Shown here in pieces: positions 1 to 12,330 of a stretch of 64,000 nt of DNA. Location of the stretch: positions 16,989,667-17,053,666 of the forward strand of contig NC_054884.1 of NCBI RefSeq assembly GCF_018320785.1, given 5' to 3'. Position 1 is the stretch's first letter. Each line of letters opens with the position of its first letter. This DNA comes from Cheilinus undulatus (lineage: Eukaryota; Chordata; Actinopteri; Labriformes; Labridae). The translations under genes were made by a program, and so were the position numbers. Below the pieces are notes generated by a model, which saw only the letters and a list, made by a program, of their open reading frames with translations, did no database searches and was not told the origin of the DNA.

Positions 1-260
1 GAAGGTGGCAACAAAAAGAGGCTTGATAAACTGATTCAAGTTAAAATCCCAGATATAAATTTCTATAATTCTTAATCTTTCAGTGTCCAAATTCAATTGT
101 TTTTAGACATCTTCTCAAATTGTCAGTTTGAATACATCCAACCTGCTGCTGTCTGTTTCTTCTATATGCAGCTTCTCCAAAATTGAAATAACTCACATCA
201 TATGTGATGTTTATGTGGAAGTGTTGGACATACAAACATTCAGCCTGTCCCATTGTCACT

Positions 261-500
261 AGGGGTGTGACGAGATCTCATGCCACGAGATCTTGCGAGA
301 TCAAAATGTCACGAGAGTACTCGTCGTGGAAAAATCTATCTTGCAAAATCAATATTGCGCAGACAGTAGGAGCAGCAGCTCTCTTGACAGAAAACAATAC
401 TAAACTGGTTATTATAAAAGATCACATATTATACATATATTATAGTCTATTCAATACAAGAAAGCTTTCTGTGACAGAAAAAAAATGTTCTCGCTTTACT
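261..500. repeat. Remnant of a fish interspersed repeat (GTGACGAGATCTC type)
   Basis: The stretch opens with AGGGGTGTGACGAGATCTC and continues with several short inverted GAGATC/GATCTC words. I recognise this start as the terminus of a common teleost MITE-like repeat. The matching opposite terminus is not visible, so this is a truncated copy and its right limit is uncertain. Confidence 0.4.
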
Positions 501-669
501 CCAGGTCTGTTTCGGCATGGCTTTCCAATCATGGCGGTGGGCTTGTCCTGTGTTGTCTGCCGTTAGCTGTTAGCTTGGACGTCGCCTGTAAGACCGCTGC
601 AGTTTACTCCAACCTGGACCGCTGTTCTTCTTAAAACCAGAGCACAGAGCCACACTGACAGCTTGTCTT

Positions 670-2789
670 GTGCAGAGAATATATTTCATGATTTGAAACT
701 CATGCACAATCTTTGTTTTTTAATTTTTCCATCATGATCTCCTCTCCCCTTGTCACTCTTTCTCCTATCGTCCCTTTCTCTTTGACCATTCGTGTGTCTT
801 TTACGCAGCAGCATCGGCTGCTCCCCTCTCATCCTCGTCTGCTTTCATGCTGCATAAGAGTGACACACACAAACACGACACTCACGCACACACCTTCACT
901 GAAACGCACGCTAACATGTTCATAGTGTAGACCTCAGGCTTCTATCTGTTGAGGGCAAAAGTTTCAGAATACTGGAGGACTTTCTCCTCTTAAAGCTCCT
1001 CTCTGACCACAGAGGACCAGGGCGACAGCACTGTGTGTGCGCTCCAGCTGTGTCGCCCACGTGAGCCAGGGGTGTGTGCTATGTTAAAAAATATTTGGTA
1101 AATATTCCCTTTATACTATATGTTTATGGGGAACAAATAAATGTTAAAATCTCCGCATTTGTGTTGTTAAGAGAAAATTACTGAAACGGACACCAACTCC
1201 ACTGTGTCTATTTCAGGTAATAATAATAACAATGTAGAAAAAGCTATGTTCTCGCTGATGGCCTTGTTTGCTTTATAGCTCATGTGTGTCTGTGCTGATT
1301 TCAGTTTGTTTCTTAGTCATTATACATCTCCTCATACGGGCTTTAACTGTAAATATACCAACTATTGTGAATATTTTGTGGTGTCTATCATTAAAATGCT
1401 GTTACTCACCTCATCTAACACCAACTCTGTTACAATAATCATAAGTATTAAGAAACTACAAAAGTAGTCTGATGTGCTTATTATTGTCTTGTGTAATGCT
1501 GAGTCATAAAGAGTCACCATAGATCTTCTGCCACTTTTTGAATGTTTGTCACTAATCTAAATGCCTGCAGATGTTGTTTCATTATTAGAGAGTTTTAATT
1601 CGGATAAAGTACAAGATTTTCAAAGAAAAAAAAGCTGTAACAAGTTTAGTTTGTATATTATTGAAAAAGAATTAGAGCAAAAGTTATATAAGCTGAATGC
1701 TTTTCTGCCCTTAAGTCATCTGAACTATTACAGATGCTGAAATTGTGTTGTCCAATTGAAGCTCCTCTCTTTGAGGCAGTAAATCAGAGAGACTTTTTAT
1801 CTTCTGGCTCCACAGCCTCACAATCAAAGATGAAACAGTCTGACCAATATTGTTCAGATCTGCTTTAGAAAATAAGTATAAAAACAGAGATCTGAAGTCA
1901 CTGTTTAACCAGCTGATCCTCCAATACATGTATTTTAGCTTCTTCTTTACATGATCTTTAGAGTGATTTTCTTTGTTGTTGTGTTTTGTCTGTGAAACTA
2001 AAACTAACTTTTCCCCTTTCTCCTGCAAGTAGAAAATTAAACACACCTTATCTTTTATATCTTTATGAGAATTTCTAAAGCATTCATGCTTTTATCAGTT
2101 TTTCCCACACTGCTATTTTGTAGTTGTTTGTTCATCAGCCTGTCCAATATCAGCATTCTTTTTTACATCATATTTACTGCCTCAGATTGGACAAGGTTTC
2201 AGAGACTGGTGAGATCGAGGGGAATGACATGCAGGAAAGGCACCACAGACTGAAATGAACCCAGGCTGCCAGCTTCAAGGGCAGCAGCCTCTGTACATAA
2301 TGCACACATAATGTCTGCTCAGTGTTGCATCCACACCACAGTTTTGCTCTGACTGTTGGTGCAACCTCACACACTGGGTCTTTTTCTGAAGTTCAACTCA
2401 GCAAATTGCAGATGGATTATGAGATCACAAGTTCATGCAGGAATAAAGAGGAAACATACAAACAACATGGTACTTTGCACATCTGCAGTTGATCTGCTGT
2501 TGATTCCTGTTTTGATGTAGTGTTGTTATTAGATGAGGTAAATGATTGGCAGTTATACCTGGTATGTTATTTTTTAATTGACCTCATGCTCTCTGTGTTC
2601 CTGTGTGTTTTCCTGTTTTGGTCAGGTCTGTTTCTGAAGGTTGACACGTCTATCTTGGGCAGAACAACAAAAAGGAGTAGAAATTCTGGCCCATGCTGGA
2701 GACAACCCACTGTGTATGTTGTGGGATTAATTGACCTGAAGGGGCAGGATTTGTCTGCATGGATAAACAAACGCTGCAAGACAGACAAT
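670..2789. other. Non-coding, no recognised feature
   Basis: AT-rich sequence, presumably within or beyond the SHANK-like first intron. There is a short CA-rich patch near 869-905. The open frames here are short, lack family resemblance and lack splice context. Confidence 0.5.
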
Positions 2790-3011
2790 TTTGAAATTGA
2801 TACGGTACCGTATGAAATGATTCAGTGTGATATGATATCATAAGATATGATAGGACTTGACATGATACGATATGGCATGGTACAATATGGCATAATGCAG
2901 TATGAAATGATACAACATGAGATGATATGATCTGACATAATACCATATGGAATGATGCGATACAATATGACCCAGTATGATGTGACACGATATGGAACAG
3001 TACAAGATGTA

Positions 3012-4638
3012 CCGTGCTTGACAAATTTATTAGACCACCTGTCATTAAAGCGAGATAACATAAATATTTTAGAAATCTTTCAAAAACTTGTTTAAAACTA
3101 AAAATGTTATTTATTGGGCAAATAACAAACAACTAAATAGTCCTTTTTCACATATAATAAGCAAAAAACTTCATATTTTGTATGGCCTCCTTTGGCCTTA
3201 ATAACAGCTCACATTCTTGCTGGCATTGTTTTTATGTGCTTTTCCACAGTCTCTTTTGTAATTGAGTTTCAAATAGTTTCTAGCTGTTACCAAGGACTTG
3301 CTTTAGATTAAACTTTTGTGCCATCAATCTTTGAATCTACTAAATCCCAAATTTGTTCAATAGAATTCAAATCCTGACTTTGACTCGGCCAGCCCATCAG
3401 TTCCAGTACTCCAGATTCCTTTATCTTGGTCAAATAGTCTCTGTACAGCTTTGAAGTATGCTTGGGGTCATTGTCTTGTTGGTATATAAACCCAAGACCA
3501 ATCAGATTCAGTCCAGAAGGGATTCCATGATGCACTAAGATGTTGTGGTAGGCGTTCTTGTTCATGATACCGTTGATTTTGACTAATTTGCCCACGCCGT
3601 ATCCACAAATGGAACCCAACACCAAAATGGAATCTCCACTGTGTTTCACTGTGGGTGCAATGCATCTGGCATCAAAATGTTCTCCAGCTTTTCTGTGGAC
3701 ATAAATACGATGATGCTGACTAAAGAGTTCAAACTTGGACTCGTCCATCCAGAGTACCTTCTTCCAGTCATCAACAGTCAAGTGTTTGTGCTCCCTGGCA
3801 AACCGGAGGCATTTCTGAATGTTTGCAGGTCTCAATAATGGCTTCTTAGCAGCTATTGTTCCCTTTAAGCCTTGTTCCATTAGTCGTCTGCTCATGGTCA
3901 TTCTGGAGACTTCCTCAGACTCTGATCTAGAAGCATTCATCTCTGCCTGAAGATCAGCAGTGGTCTTCCTTCTGTCTCTAGTACTTCAAATCTTGAGGTG
4001 TCTGACATCTGCTTCAGTTAACTTTCCTTTCCTGCCTCTTCCTTGCCACATTTTGGAAGTACCAGTCTCAGCAATTGGCTCCAAAGAATACCTGACCACA
4101 CTGTGAGAACACTTTATGTCTTTCCCTATTTGTCTCAGAGACCATCCAGCATCATGAAGTGCTTTAATGCGGACTCTTTCAATTTCAGTGAGCTCTCCAC
4201 ATTTTACCATTTTGAACAGGAATGAGGAATTTCGAACTGAATTCACCTTTTTATACCCAAATTTGAGCCGGCTCACTGGGCTTCTCTGAGAAGTCAGAAA
4301 TTAATCAAGCATAACATTCAACCACTTAAACTCATTTTTCTGTTCAGGAATGCAAGTAAATAACTATAATTTGACATATTAATCAAGAAATAATAATGTG
4401 CTTTACTATTTTTTTAGTTATTTTGTAAATCAGTAAATTTGAAAATTCATGGATAACAATATTAATTATATTTTAGCATTAAAAATATCATTTCAGTCAA
4501 AGAGCTCCTACATATTGGTGTATTAACCATTGCAAAAACATTTAAAATGATTTTGGTAATTACTAATGCTGTTAATTTAGGGCAGCTGTGGCATAAACCT
4601 TTCTTTGGATGGTGGTCTAATAGATTTGTTAAGCACTG
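3012..4638 (-). mobile_element. Tc1/mariner transposon, DD38E (Intruder-like), near full length
   Basis: The 1.63-kb element is bounded by TA on both sides. Its inverted termini share GTGCTTRACAAAT and TTAGACCACC (left end 3012-3039, right end 4611-4638). It carries one transposase remnant on the minus strand. It sits inside a pentanucleotide array whose two halves flank it directly. A 549-bp derivative of the same family is at 26902-27450. Confidence 0.85.
3170..4210 (-). pseudogene. Tc1-type transposase, inactivated by in-frame stops
   Basis: Read from an ATG at 4210, the frame encodes an N-terminal helix-turn-helix region (ERVRIKALHDAGWSLRQIG) followed by a GRGRKGK basic hinge. The DDE catalytic domain follows. 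Visible motifs are LWMDESKFELF (first Asp), IYQQDNDPKHTS (second Asp) and WPSQSQDLNSIEQIWD (Glu). I count 38 residues between the second Asp and the Glu, rather than the 34 usual in Tc1. A TGA at 3986-3988 and a TAA at 3308 interrupt the frame. Recognisable C-terminal residues continue in the same frame to about 3170 with further stops and no frameshift. The copy is therefore dead but fairly young. Confidence 0.85.
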
Positions 4639-5159
4639 TATATATGTGACATGATGTGATATGATATAGAACGTCACGATATGGTATGAGACAATACAAT
4701 ATAGCACGATGCGATATGGAAAGATGATATGGAAATATATGATACAATATGACATGATACGATATGACATGATACTATATGGCATGATAGGATATGGTAA
4801 GATACGATACAATATGACATGATACAATATGAGATAATACGATATGGATTGATATGATAGGATATGACATGATACGACATGACACAATATGACAGGATAC
4901 AATATGTTACGATATGATACGATCTAACACAATATGGTATGATTATATACAATATGACACAATAGAACATGATGTGATATGGTAAGACATGAGATGAGAT
5001 TACACGATATGATATGGAACAATAAGATAGGATGTGACATGATACGATATGACCCAACATGATATGATACATTATGTTATAAGACAATACAGGTTTACAA
5101 CACCTGACGGCCAACAAAAACTGAGATATTAATTCAACCTACTGGACCCTTATATTAAC

Positions 5160-5720
5160 CTGACACGCCAGATGGATTTGTTTCACACATCAATCTGGGA
5201 AAGCTTCAATAGGAAATGTTTGAGAAAAGGCAGAGGATTTGAAAAAAACTTGGAGTGTGATTGGATGAACATTCTGTCTATCACATCTCTACGGGCCAAT
5301 CAGAGCAACAAAACACATAACGTAGCCGCTATCGAGCTGTGCGTGCCCAACTACCGATGAATAACGCAAAGCTCGATAGCGACTAAAGCCATGTAAATAC
5401 TCTACTTTTGTCGTTTTTTTTAAGAAAACAACTCACTGCTGTTCTTTGTTCTTCTTTTAACAAAGAAATGTTGTCAGGTTCTGATAAAACTGGAACTTTA
5501 ACAGCATCCACGCTAATCTCTTCCTCCACAACTGCACCAGCTCTTGCTGCTGCTTGTTTACGTCAGGACTCTGCTGTGCCTGAAAGTACTGCCCCTCGTC
5601 ACTGATTGGTCCTGTCACTTTCTAACTGGGCCTAAATGGTTCAGATGGGAGCTTTGCAAGATGGATTTGCCAGTGAAAAACAAGGAAATGGGCGTATCCA
5701 TCTGCTTTGCAAGGTTACCC
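5160..5720 (+). repeat. Interspersed repeat family R1, copy 1 (about 0.56 kb)
   Basis: The left end reads TGACACGCCAGATGGATTTG and the right end ATCCATCTGCTTTGCAAGG, so both ends carry CAGATGGAT in inverse orientation. Related copies are at 14525-15115, 17240-17720, 30925-31500 and 60965-61125. The family is repeated within the window and non-coding in this copy. Confidence 0.7.
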
Positions 5721-6230
5721 TTATACACCTAAAGTACTAAAATCACAAAAGTCCTAGACAGAACTTCATTTCAGTGATTTTTACATGTCTACAGTGGTGC
5801 AAATGTCTTCTTCTTACACAGCTGTTGGATTGAAAGTCTGCAGAAGTAGCTTTATGTGTTTACAATTTGTTTGGGCAAATAAAGCTACTGTTTTGGAGGT
5901 GAAAAATAAGATATGTATTATTATAACAGCATTAACCAGCTTTTAGCTCTCTGATGGGGCTCTGTAGAAGTATAACATGGATCCACTGAACAACAACCAA
6001 AACACAAAGGTGGCAACCATGTAGTGTAGTGTGGCGTGGTAGAAAGCCTTTCTGACCACCAGGGGGCGGTGTATATGATATCATGTCATTGTTTGAATTA
6101 AACTGGTTCAACTTTATTATTTAGATAAATCATATAAGATCTTCAACATATATACTGATGTCGATTTTTGTTTGTGTTGTCACTGTTTATGAATTGTCAT
6201 GTTAAATGTGGTGTGTTTTTGATGAGAGCA
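5721..6230. other. Intronic sequence next to the SHANK-like exon
   Basis: Unique-looking AT-rich sequence downstream, on the minus strand, of the splice donor of the SHANK-like exon. Apart from a CTCF-like motif at 6056-6067 I see nothing in it. Confidence 0.4.
6056..6067 (+). promoter_or_regulatory. CTCF-like motif, forward
   Basis: CCACCAGGGGGC is an exact match to the strong CTCF core as I know it. It lies about 170 bp inside the intron following the SHANK-like exon. Motif match only; occupancy is not known. Confidence 0.4.
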
Positions 6231-6239
6231 TGCACCTAC

Positions 6240-6737
6240 TGTTTGTTTGATGTCTGGGATTCCGATGCGGAACACCATCATGGTCGGGAAATTGTCCTCC
6301 AGCGGGGTCATGGTGGTCATGCTGCGCTCCATGAGAGCTCGCCTCTTCTGCAGCGCATTTAGGCCCGGGTGATGAGGCTGCTGATTGGCTGAGATGAGAT
6401 TATTCTGCTGCTTATTGGCTGGTTGGTGATGTAGCAGGGCTTGATTTGACATGTAGACCACACCCCGGTTTCCCAGGTTGCCCGGCCTTATCGGGCGCTC
6501 TGCTCTCTGTCTGCCGACCACGATGGCTGCCGGTTTCATGACCTCCCCTCCTTTCCCTTCCCAGGTTTGTCGACCTCCAGTCATTTCCGCCTCCTCCAGA
6601 CCCTCTAGCCCTCCGTTCTCTGTGTCACGTCCACCCTCCTCTTGTCTTCTTTCTCCTCCCAGCTCCTCTTCCTCCTCCTCATCCTCCCCATCTTTGTCAT
6701 CCTGACCGGAATAAAAGTGCTCGTTATTTCCCAGCAT
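6240..6737 (-). CDS. shank1: SHANK1-like scaffold protein, N-terminal coding exon (partial gene)
   Basis: SHANK proteins are postsynaptic density scaffolds with an N-terminal SPN domain, ankyrin repeats, SH3, PDZ and SAM domains. This exon encodes 166 residues from an ATG at 6737 with A at -3. It holds an acidic low-complexity stretch (residues about 14-28), a Gln/Asn/His-rich middle, and a final block MMVFRIGIPDIKQT. That block matches the start of the SPN domain of SHANK1, where MMVFRIGIPDLHQT is followed by K. The exon ends in phase 0 at 6240, followed by a donor reading gtaggt. The frame stays open upstream through a GTG at 6758, and a pyrimidine-rich tract plus CAG just before 6757 could be a splice acceptor, so a 5' exon is possible. 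The next exon is not found in 1-6239 and must lie to the left. Assignment to SHANK1 over SHANK2/3 rests on this short block. Confidence 0.75.
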
Positions 6738-6757
6738 CCTTTGCTGTGCAGGGGTCA

Positions 6758-9700
6758 CTGCAGAGAGGGCTGAGTGACATAGCTGTCATGGAGACAAAAC
6801 ATGGCTATCCCATGAGACTGGCCTCATCCTTAGAAACATGCTGTGGGAAACAGGCAGAGAAAGGAGTAAACTTTGGTCATAAAACTCTTTAAGGAGTAAA
6901 ATTTGAATTTGTGTTGAAAGACACGTGCAGTGACAGAAAAAAAACAGCCACCAGCAACGCTTACAAGTCACATGTGTGAATGAGCACAGAGCTGGTCCAC
7001 ATTTTCCATTTAGGCACTGAGAAGGCATGGGGGAATAGCAGGCTGATGAAAGACAGGCTATATATAAACTGTGTGAGTTTGCATCACAGGTTTTGTGCAG
7101 AGGAGAGCGAGTTGGAAATGCAATTTAACTTCACATGAGGTCAAGATCATTGCTGCTTTATGGTAATGGAGGCGACCCATGTATGTCTGAGACACAACCC
7201 AGGGCTGACAACTGAATGAGAGAAAACTGAAGGAAATCCCACCCTCAGACACACTCCCTGCTATTTTAAACAATTTAAAACAAGAAATTACAGCGTTTGT
7301 TGAATAGAAATTATTTTTTTAGGAGCATATGCCATTAGGCACTTTGAACAACCTTGTTCCTGTACTGCTCCGGCCTTTTGATGGCCGTTCCCCAGGCCCA
7401 TGCCACATCTCTCTATTTTCCCAGCTGACCCCTCCAAAGCATGCATCCATCCATGGTGTCTTGATGAGCCCACAGGGTCCTGGGCACCCAGTATTCTGTT
7501 CCCATAGCAGCTGACCCTTCCCATCCCTGCTTTCCTGAGCACATCAGCATTAGACACACAGTCTTGTCAACAATATCAAAGAATGCAATGAAGAATAAGT
7601 CGTCACAAAGTATAGTCCAGCTGGCACCACTAGCTATCAGTCAACGACCAGGCCTCATGAAAGAACAGTAAGACCGAGAAGACCAAGGACCAAAAGTATC
7701 TGACTTTCCTCTGCATGCTCAGATACCAGGAACACCACACAGAGCTGGTGCAGTGGCATCAAAATATTATCAATATCCAATTATTTATTAAAGAATCAAA
7801 TTAAAGTTTAAAATCTGCAACTGTGAACACCCCATAAGGCCTTGTGCCAACTAATAGCTGTATTTGCAATGGGAACACCTATTTTCTTCACAAAAATTAT
7901 ACATTTCAGCATTTTCAGGATTCAAAAAAACCCCACATCAGCTGTTTTTTTGTCATTGTGTTCACATCATTCCAAATAGAAAATATCCCACTTTTGTAAA
8001 AATATCCCTCACCAACCATTTAAAGCAGAGAAACTGATCTTTTGGCATAAACTTTGTCAACAAGAATGTTGAATAACCTTAAAGTCTTCCATTTTTTACG
8101 AGGGAAGCAAAGGTGATGTTTGACAACTTTCACAGCCCAGCAAGGGGTTCTTTGCAGGTGACGTCACATAGCAGCGGAGAACTCTTGGGGTCAAGTAGTC
8201 TGCATAGAGAAACGCTTCCAAAAAGGCCTTGTTTTGAGCTGTTTAGAGCAAGCATTCAAAGTGTGAAGATATAAACATTCTTAATTTTTAAGCTACTTTT
8301 GTGTCCTGAAATATGCATGCAAAAAGTTTATAAAAAGCCACAGAGCTGGTTGTTCAGCTCTGAAGCAGCTCTTCATTTGGTACCAGTTTGGCTTTTTCAA
8401 TGTGGATTAATACAGGTCCATTTAGAGCTGCTGAGTACCAACTTTCCTCTGATCCTGTTCATTCCTTGCGGCTGTCCCCCACTACCTGACCCCATACAAA
8501 CATCATGTGATTGACAACAACCTGTAGTGAATGTCTGTCACTACATTGACATGATGTTTGAAAAAATCAATTTATTGTGTTAGTCTGACTAAAACTGGAC
8601 TTCTATAACACATTTGAACTCATGATTGAACTTGCTGTTATGGGTGAGGGTGCATGCTTGCTGCTTGATGGCTCAGCTCACACGCAGCTTTATAGCAGGC
8701 ACATGTGTGCAGTGTGTTGGCTGCATCTTTCTGCATAGTCCTGCCTTTCTTCACATGTTTTACCTTGATAAATCTCCCTACAAGGGATTTGTTTCATCAT
8801 AGAACAATGGCAGTAAAATTTCTATTAAAAGCATTCTGTAGAAATTAGTACGGTACACTCAGCAACTGTCCCCTGTCACGCCCCAAGCTGGTCTTGTTGT
8901 GTGGCAGATCTTTGGTCTGCTTTGACCTGTAGTCACCCTACCTGCAGCTGGAAAGAATCATTTGATACAATACAGTTTCTGTAAATCATATGGGTCTGTG
9001 TGTTCTTAGTTTACCTCAGTTACTTGATGTACTAACAGGTTTTGAGTCTGAGTCTTTTAGCTACAGCCTGTTCCTTCTACATGGTTTGTAGGTTTTTCTT
9101 TGAAAATAAATCAGTTACTGAACAAAAAATGGAGGGATTCACTAAGTGTGTAGTTGACCTTGTTTGATAGAGATGCCAAATTCAGTTTGATCAAAGTACC
9201 TTGGAAGGATGCAGTGGGTTTTTTCAGCAACCCACATGACCTTAAATTAAAACTTAACCAGTCTTGGTTTGAGCTCTTCTGTGTGGAAACACTGCTTTAT
9301 GTGTAATTGATTTTTCTCTCTGAGAGGAACCTTGGCCTTTCATCTTGAGGGCTTGACATCAAAATGTTGAATAGCTAGAACTTTTCCTGCAGCAAATTTT
9401 GACTGAAAATACATGAAAAATATCCCAAAATACAACATTCAGCACCTTCAGCTATTTGAAGTCAATGTTAGGGTTTCTCCAGGCAGATTTTTGCTTTAGG
9501 ATTGTTTCACTGTTTCACCCTGTTTCACATTTGGCATACTGGCGCCTCCGTATGTTCTGCCCTGGTTATTCTGTGGTGAACTGTGGCTACAGGGCTATGC
9601 CATCATGTAGATCTGGATCACTGCCATGAGCCGGGGTAATGATGGTGAACGGAAACCTCCAATAATGGGACTAGTGGTGTGGTGCTTCATTTAAAATAGA

Positions 9701-10057
9701 TGAGAATCAGGCTATCAGTTGGATGGTTGTCTATAAAATATGAGATGAGACAATGGGGAGATAATTCAAAATCAGACAAAATTCTAGACTTATTTGTTCC
9801 CAATTACAGACATGCAGATCACTAAATGGTTAATATGAAATGTTCTGCAAACACGGTGGTAATGGAGGTTAAAGCCCATTATGTGATCCATTACCACCAA
9901 CTTACAGATCTTTATCTAGTACCAATGAGGTGTTTGGAGCAGCTCACTGACACTGAACATAAAGGATGAAGACGGAGATGAAGAGGCCAACCAGTTGTCA
10001 GAGAGTTAACATAAAAATTTAAAGAAGGGGTCACTGTGCATACTCAGTCAAAAAGTA
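6758..10057. other. Upstream of the SHANK-like exon; no gene recognised
   Basis: Candidate 5' UTR or promoter of the SHANK-like gene may lie here, but I cannot place it. The frame on the minus strand near 7288-7557 has a weak resemblance to degraded LINE coding sequence and is not called. The rest is AT-rich with no recognised feature. Confidence 0.4.
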
Positions 10058-10938
10058 CAACCCCAATTCCAAAAAAAAATGGGATGCTGTGTAAAATGTA
10101 AATTCAAACAGAATCCAATGATTTGCAAATCTCATAAACCCATTTCATTCAGATCTCAAGAAAGTAGGGACGAGGCAGCTAAAGTTAAACAAAATTGAAT
10201 TATACTAATGAAAAACAGCTTGAAGAGTTTGAAACAGGTCAATAACATGACTGGCCAATAATATCACTGGGAATAAAAGGGACACTACAGGGAGACAGAG
10301 TCCCTCAGAAGTAAATATGGGCAGAGGTTCCACAAACCTGATTCAGAGAATCTGGAGAAAACCCTGTGCACAAGGGTCAAGGCCAAAGGTCAGTACTGGA
10401 TGCTTGTGATCTTCCTGCCATCAGCTGACACTGCATTAAAAACAGTCATGATTCTGGACAGGAAATCACTGCATGCGCTAGGACTCATCTATTCACATGA
10501 TTTGCCATGCCATCCACAAACGCAAGTTAAAGTTGTATCATGCAAAGAAAAATCAATATGTAAATGCGATCCAGAAATGTTCTTCTCTGCGCCAAAGCTC
10601 ATTTAGAATGGGGTAAAATGGAAAACTGTTCTGTGGTCGGATGAATCAGAATTTGACCCTTTTTTTGGAAACCAGAGACAACAAGTCCTGTGGACAAATG
10701 AGGAGAGGGACCATCCAGCCTGTTTTCAGTGCACAGATCAATAGTCCACATCTCTTAAGGGCACTGTCAGGCACTGTCAATACTGAAAAGTATAGAGGTT
10801 TTTGATCAACATATGCTTCCATCTAGACATCTCTCTCAGGGAATGCTAACCTACACACCTCATCCATCACAACAGCATGGCTTCACTTGCATTCTGTTTT
10901 CATTTACACAGCAGACCAACTTTTTGGGATTGGGGTCA
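10058..10938 (+). mobile_element. Tc1-like transposon, internally deleted, degraded transposase
   Basis: The element starts CAACCCCAATTCC and ends GGGATTGGGGT in inverse orientation, with flanking TA dinucleotides. Both termini belong to a very common teleost Tc1-like family. The interior from about 10310 to 10690 still reads as a broken transposase, including a segment resembling KWKTVLWSDESEF around 10616-10660. The catalytic C-terminal half is missing, so the element is 881 bp instead of the roughly 1.5 kb I expect. It is not autonomous. Confidence 0.8.
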
Positions 10939-12235
10939 TAAAACAAAAAAAGGAATATTGTTATTTCTGGCTTGTTTACTGGTTTACCAGTGCTAGCTTT
11001 CTTTCTATTGAAGGGTAGAAAATATCTTTTGAGATCTGTTTAAATTTGTGTATTTGCGTGTCTTTGTTAGGACTATACATACTCACATCAGAGCTCTGGT
11101 GAAGAAGAAACCTCAAAATGTAAGAGCTGCTTTGTTGATTGAGCTAATTCTAATCAGTGTTTAATCAGGTGCAGCATACTTTTATGTGGTGAAGCAGTGC
11201 TTTGATTTGTAAGCCCTTTTTTACTTATTATTTCACTCATTGTAATGATTTCAGATTCATCATTCCTGCTGTTTCTTCAGAATACATAATTAAACTTTCT
11301 TTAAATCAATGAAAATAGTAAATTCAAACACAAGACAGAATAGGGTAGCCAAAAAGGAGAGGAAAGGGGTTATGTTTAATGCAGCAGTGTCTGGTTAGAT
11401 GCATCTTTGTATTTGTGTATGTCTACAGATTGTTAAAATGAAGAAAAATACAAAATCAGGGAAAGGCTTTGTGGCAAACTTATCAAAGGTTTTAGTTACT
11501 GTATTGTTCTGTTTTCTTGTGCTGTTTTGCATCAAATTATGCCTATAATGTATCTAATAGCTCATTAAGAGAGTCCTGGTCTGCAGGTGGTGTTGTGAAG
11601 TGTCTAGGAGAAGCTAAATTTCAGAGTCTGGGTTTAGGGAATAAGGGTTTGTGTCCATTAATGGTGCTGGTTGTGCTGGCAGGAACAAAAACCTCAGTTT
11701 CAGAACATTTCAGGTTGGTGCTTAAAGTTAGAACGTTTTTAAAGTTGCCTCTTGTTGTTGTTTTTGTCTTCATTTGATAGACTGAAAAGAAGAGACAGCT
11801 GAAGAGAGATGGGAAATATGGGGAGACAGAGTATGGGGAGACATGCAACAGCGCCAAGATTAGGAAGTGATCCTGTGACCAGTGTGTCAAGTACTGTTTG
11901 CAGACTGTCAAGTCTCTGGATATGGTCACCTGCTCTCCCAACAGAGCTAAAGTAAACCCTTTTTTATGGTGCTTTTTAAAACTACATTGAAAGCTTTACA
12001 TGTTTTTTAATTTCACTGAAGGAAAATCTACAAAAAAGTAATGACATTGTAAAGGAATGGTTGCACTGAAAACTCTAAAGCTTGGAAATGGTCCTCTCAA
12101 AAAGTTCTGATTGGTTCATAAGGGAGAGGCAACATCACTGAGCATGGCAGTGCTGAAAAAGTATAATTACCTTTGCATAGAAAACTTGTTCTACAAGTAG
12201 AAAAACAGCCATAAGTAGAGTTGTACATTTGACAC
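10939..12235. other. Non-coding, no recognised feature
   Basis: AT-rich unique-looking sequence. Short open frames at 11517-11777 (plus) and 11621-11941 (minus) overlap each other and resemble nothing known to me. Confidence 0.4.
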
Positions 12236-12330
12236 TGTAAAAATTCACTCTCTGGCCACTTTATTAGGTACAGCTGTTTAGCTGCTTATTAACAAAAAAA
12301 CTTGGCCAGTCAATCACATGGCAGCATCTA
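12236..12330 (+). mobile_element. 5' fragment of another Tc1-like element
   Basis: TGGCCACTTTATTAGGTACA and the following AATCACATGGCAGCA are diagnostic of a fish Tc1-like family whose ends read GGCCACTTTATTAGGTAC. A short downstream piece of the same family (GAGCATCAGAATG) appears at 12645-12660. About 310 bp lie between them where the consensus has only a short segment, so the copy is interrupted. Confidence 0.6.

Larger units (their letters stand above)
2790..5095. repeat. Degenerate pentanucleotide array (TGATA/CGATA/TGACA words), split by a transposon
   Basis: From 2790 to 3010 and again from 4640 to 5095 the sequence is an imperfect 5-bp array built from words such as GATAC, GATAT, GACAT and AATAT. 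The two halves are one array split by the Tc1-type element at 3012-4638, inserted at a TA. Because 5-bp periods read open in several frames, the array yields long spurious minus-strand ORFs rich in Ser, Ile, Tyr, His and Cys. These are not genes. Confidence 0.85.

Noticed and set aside
4462..5117. Long overlapping minus-strand open frames rich in Ser, Ile, Tyr, His and Cys (also at 2650-3132 and 32053-32298)
   Set aside because: They are products of the pentanucleotide array, which reads open in several frames; no start context, domain or splice support.
6180..6239. Continuation of the SHANK-like frame past 6240
   Set aside because: A good donor (gtaggt) sits exactly where the SHANK family has an exon boundary; residues beyond it match nothing.
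6735..6758. GTG at 6758 as start of the SHANK-like protein
   Set aside because: GTG starts are not expected here; the first in-frame ATG is at 6737, or the frame enters from an upstream exon.
7288..7557. Minus-strand frame of 89 codons with a faint resemblance to LINE coding sequence (SNADVLRKAG)
   Set aside because: The resemblance is confined to a few residues and no neighbouring LINE motif was found, so it is not called.
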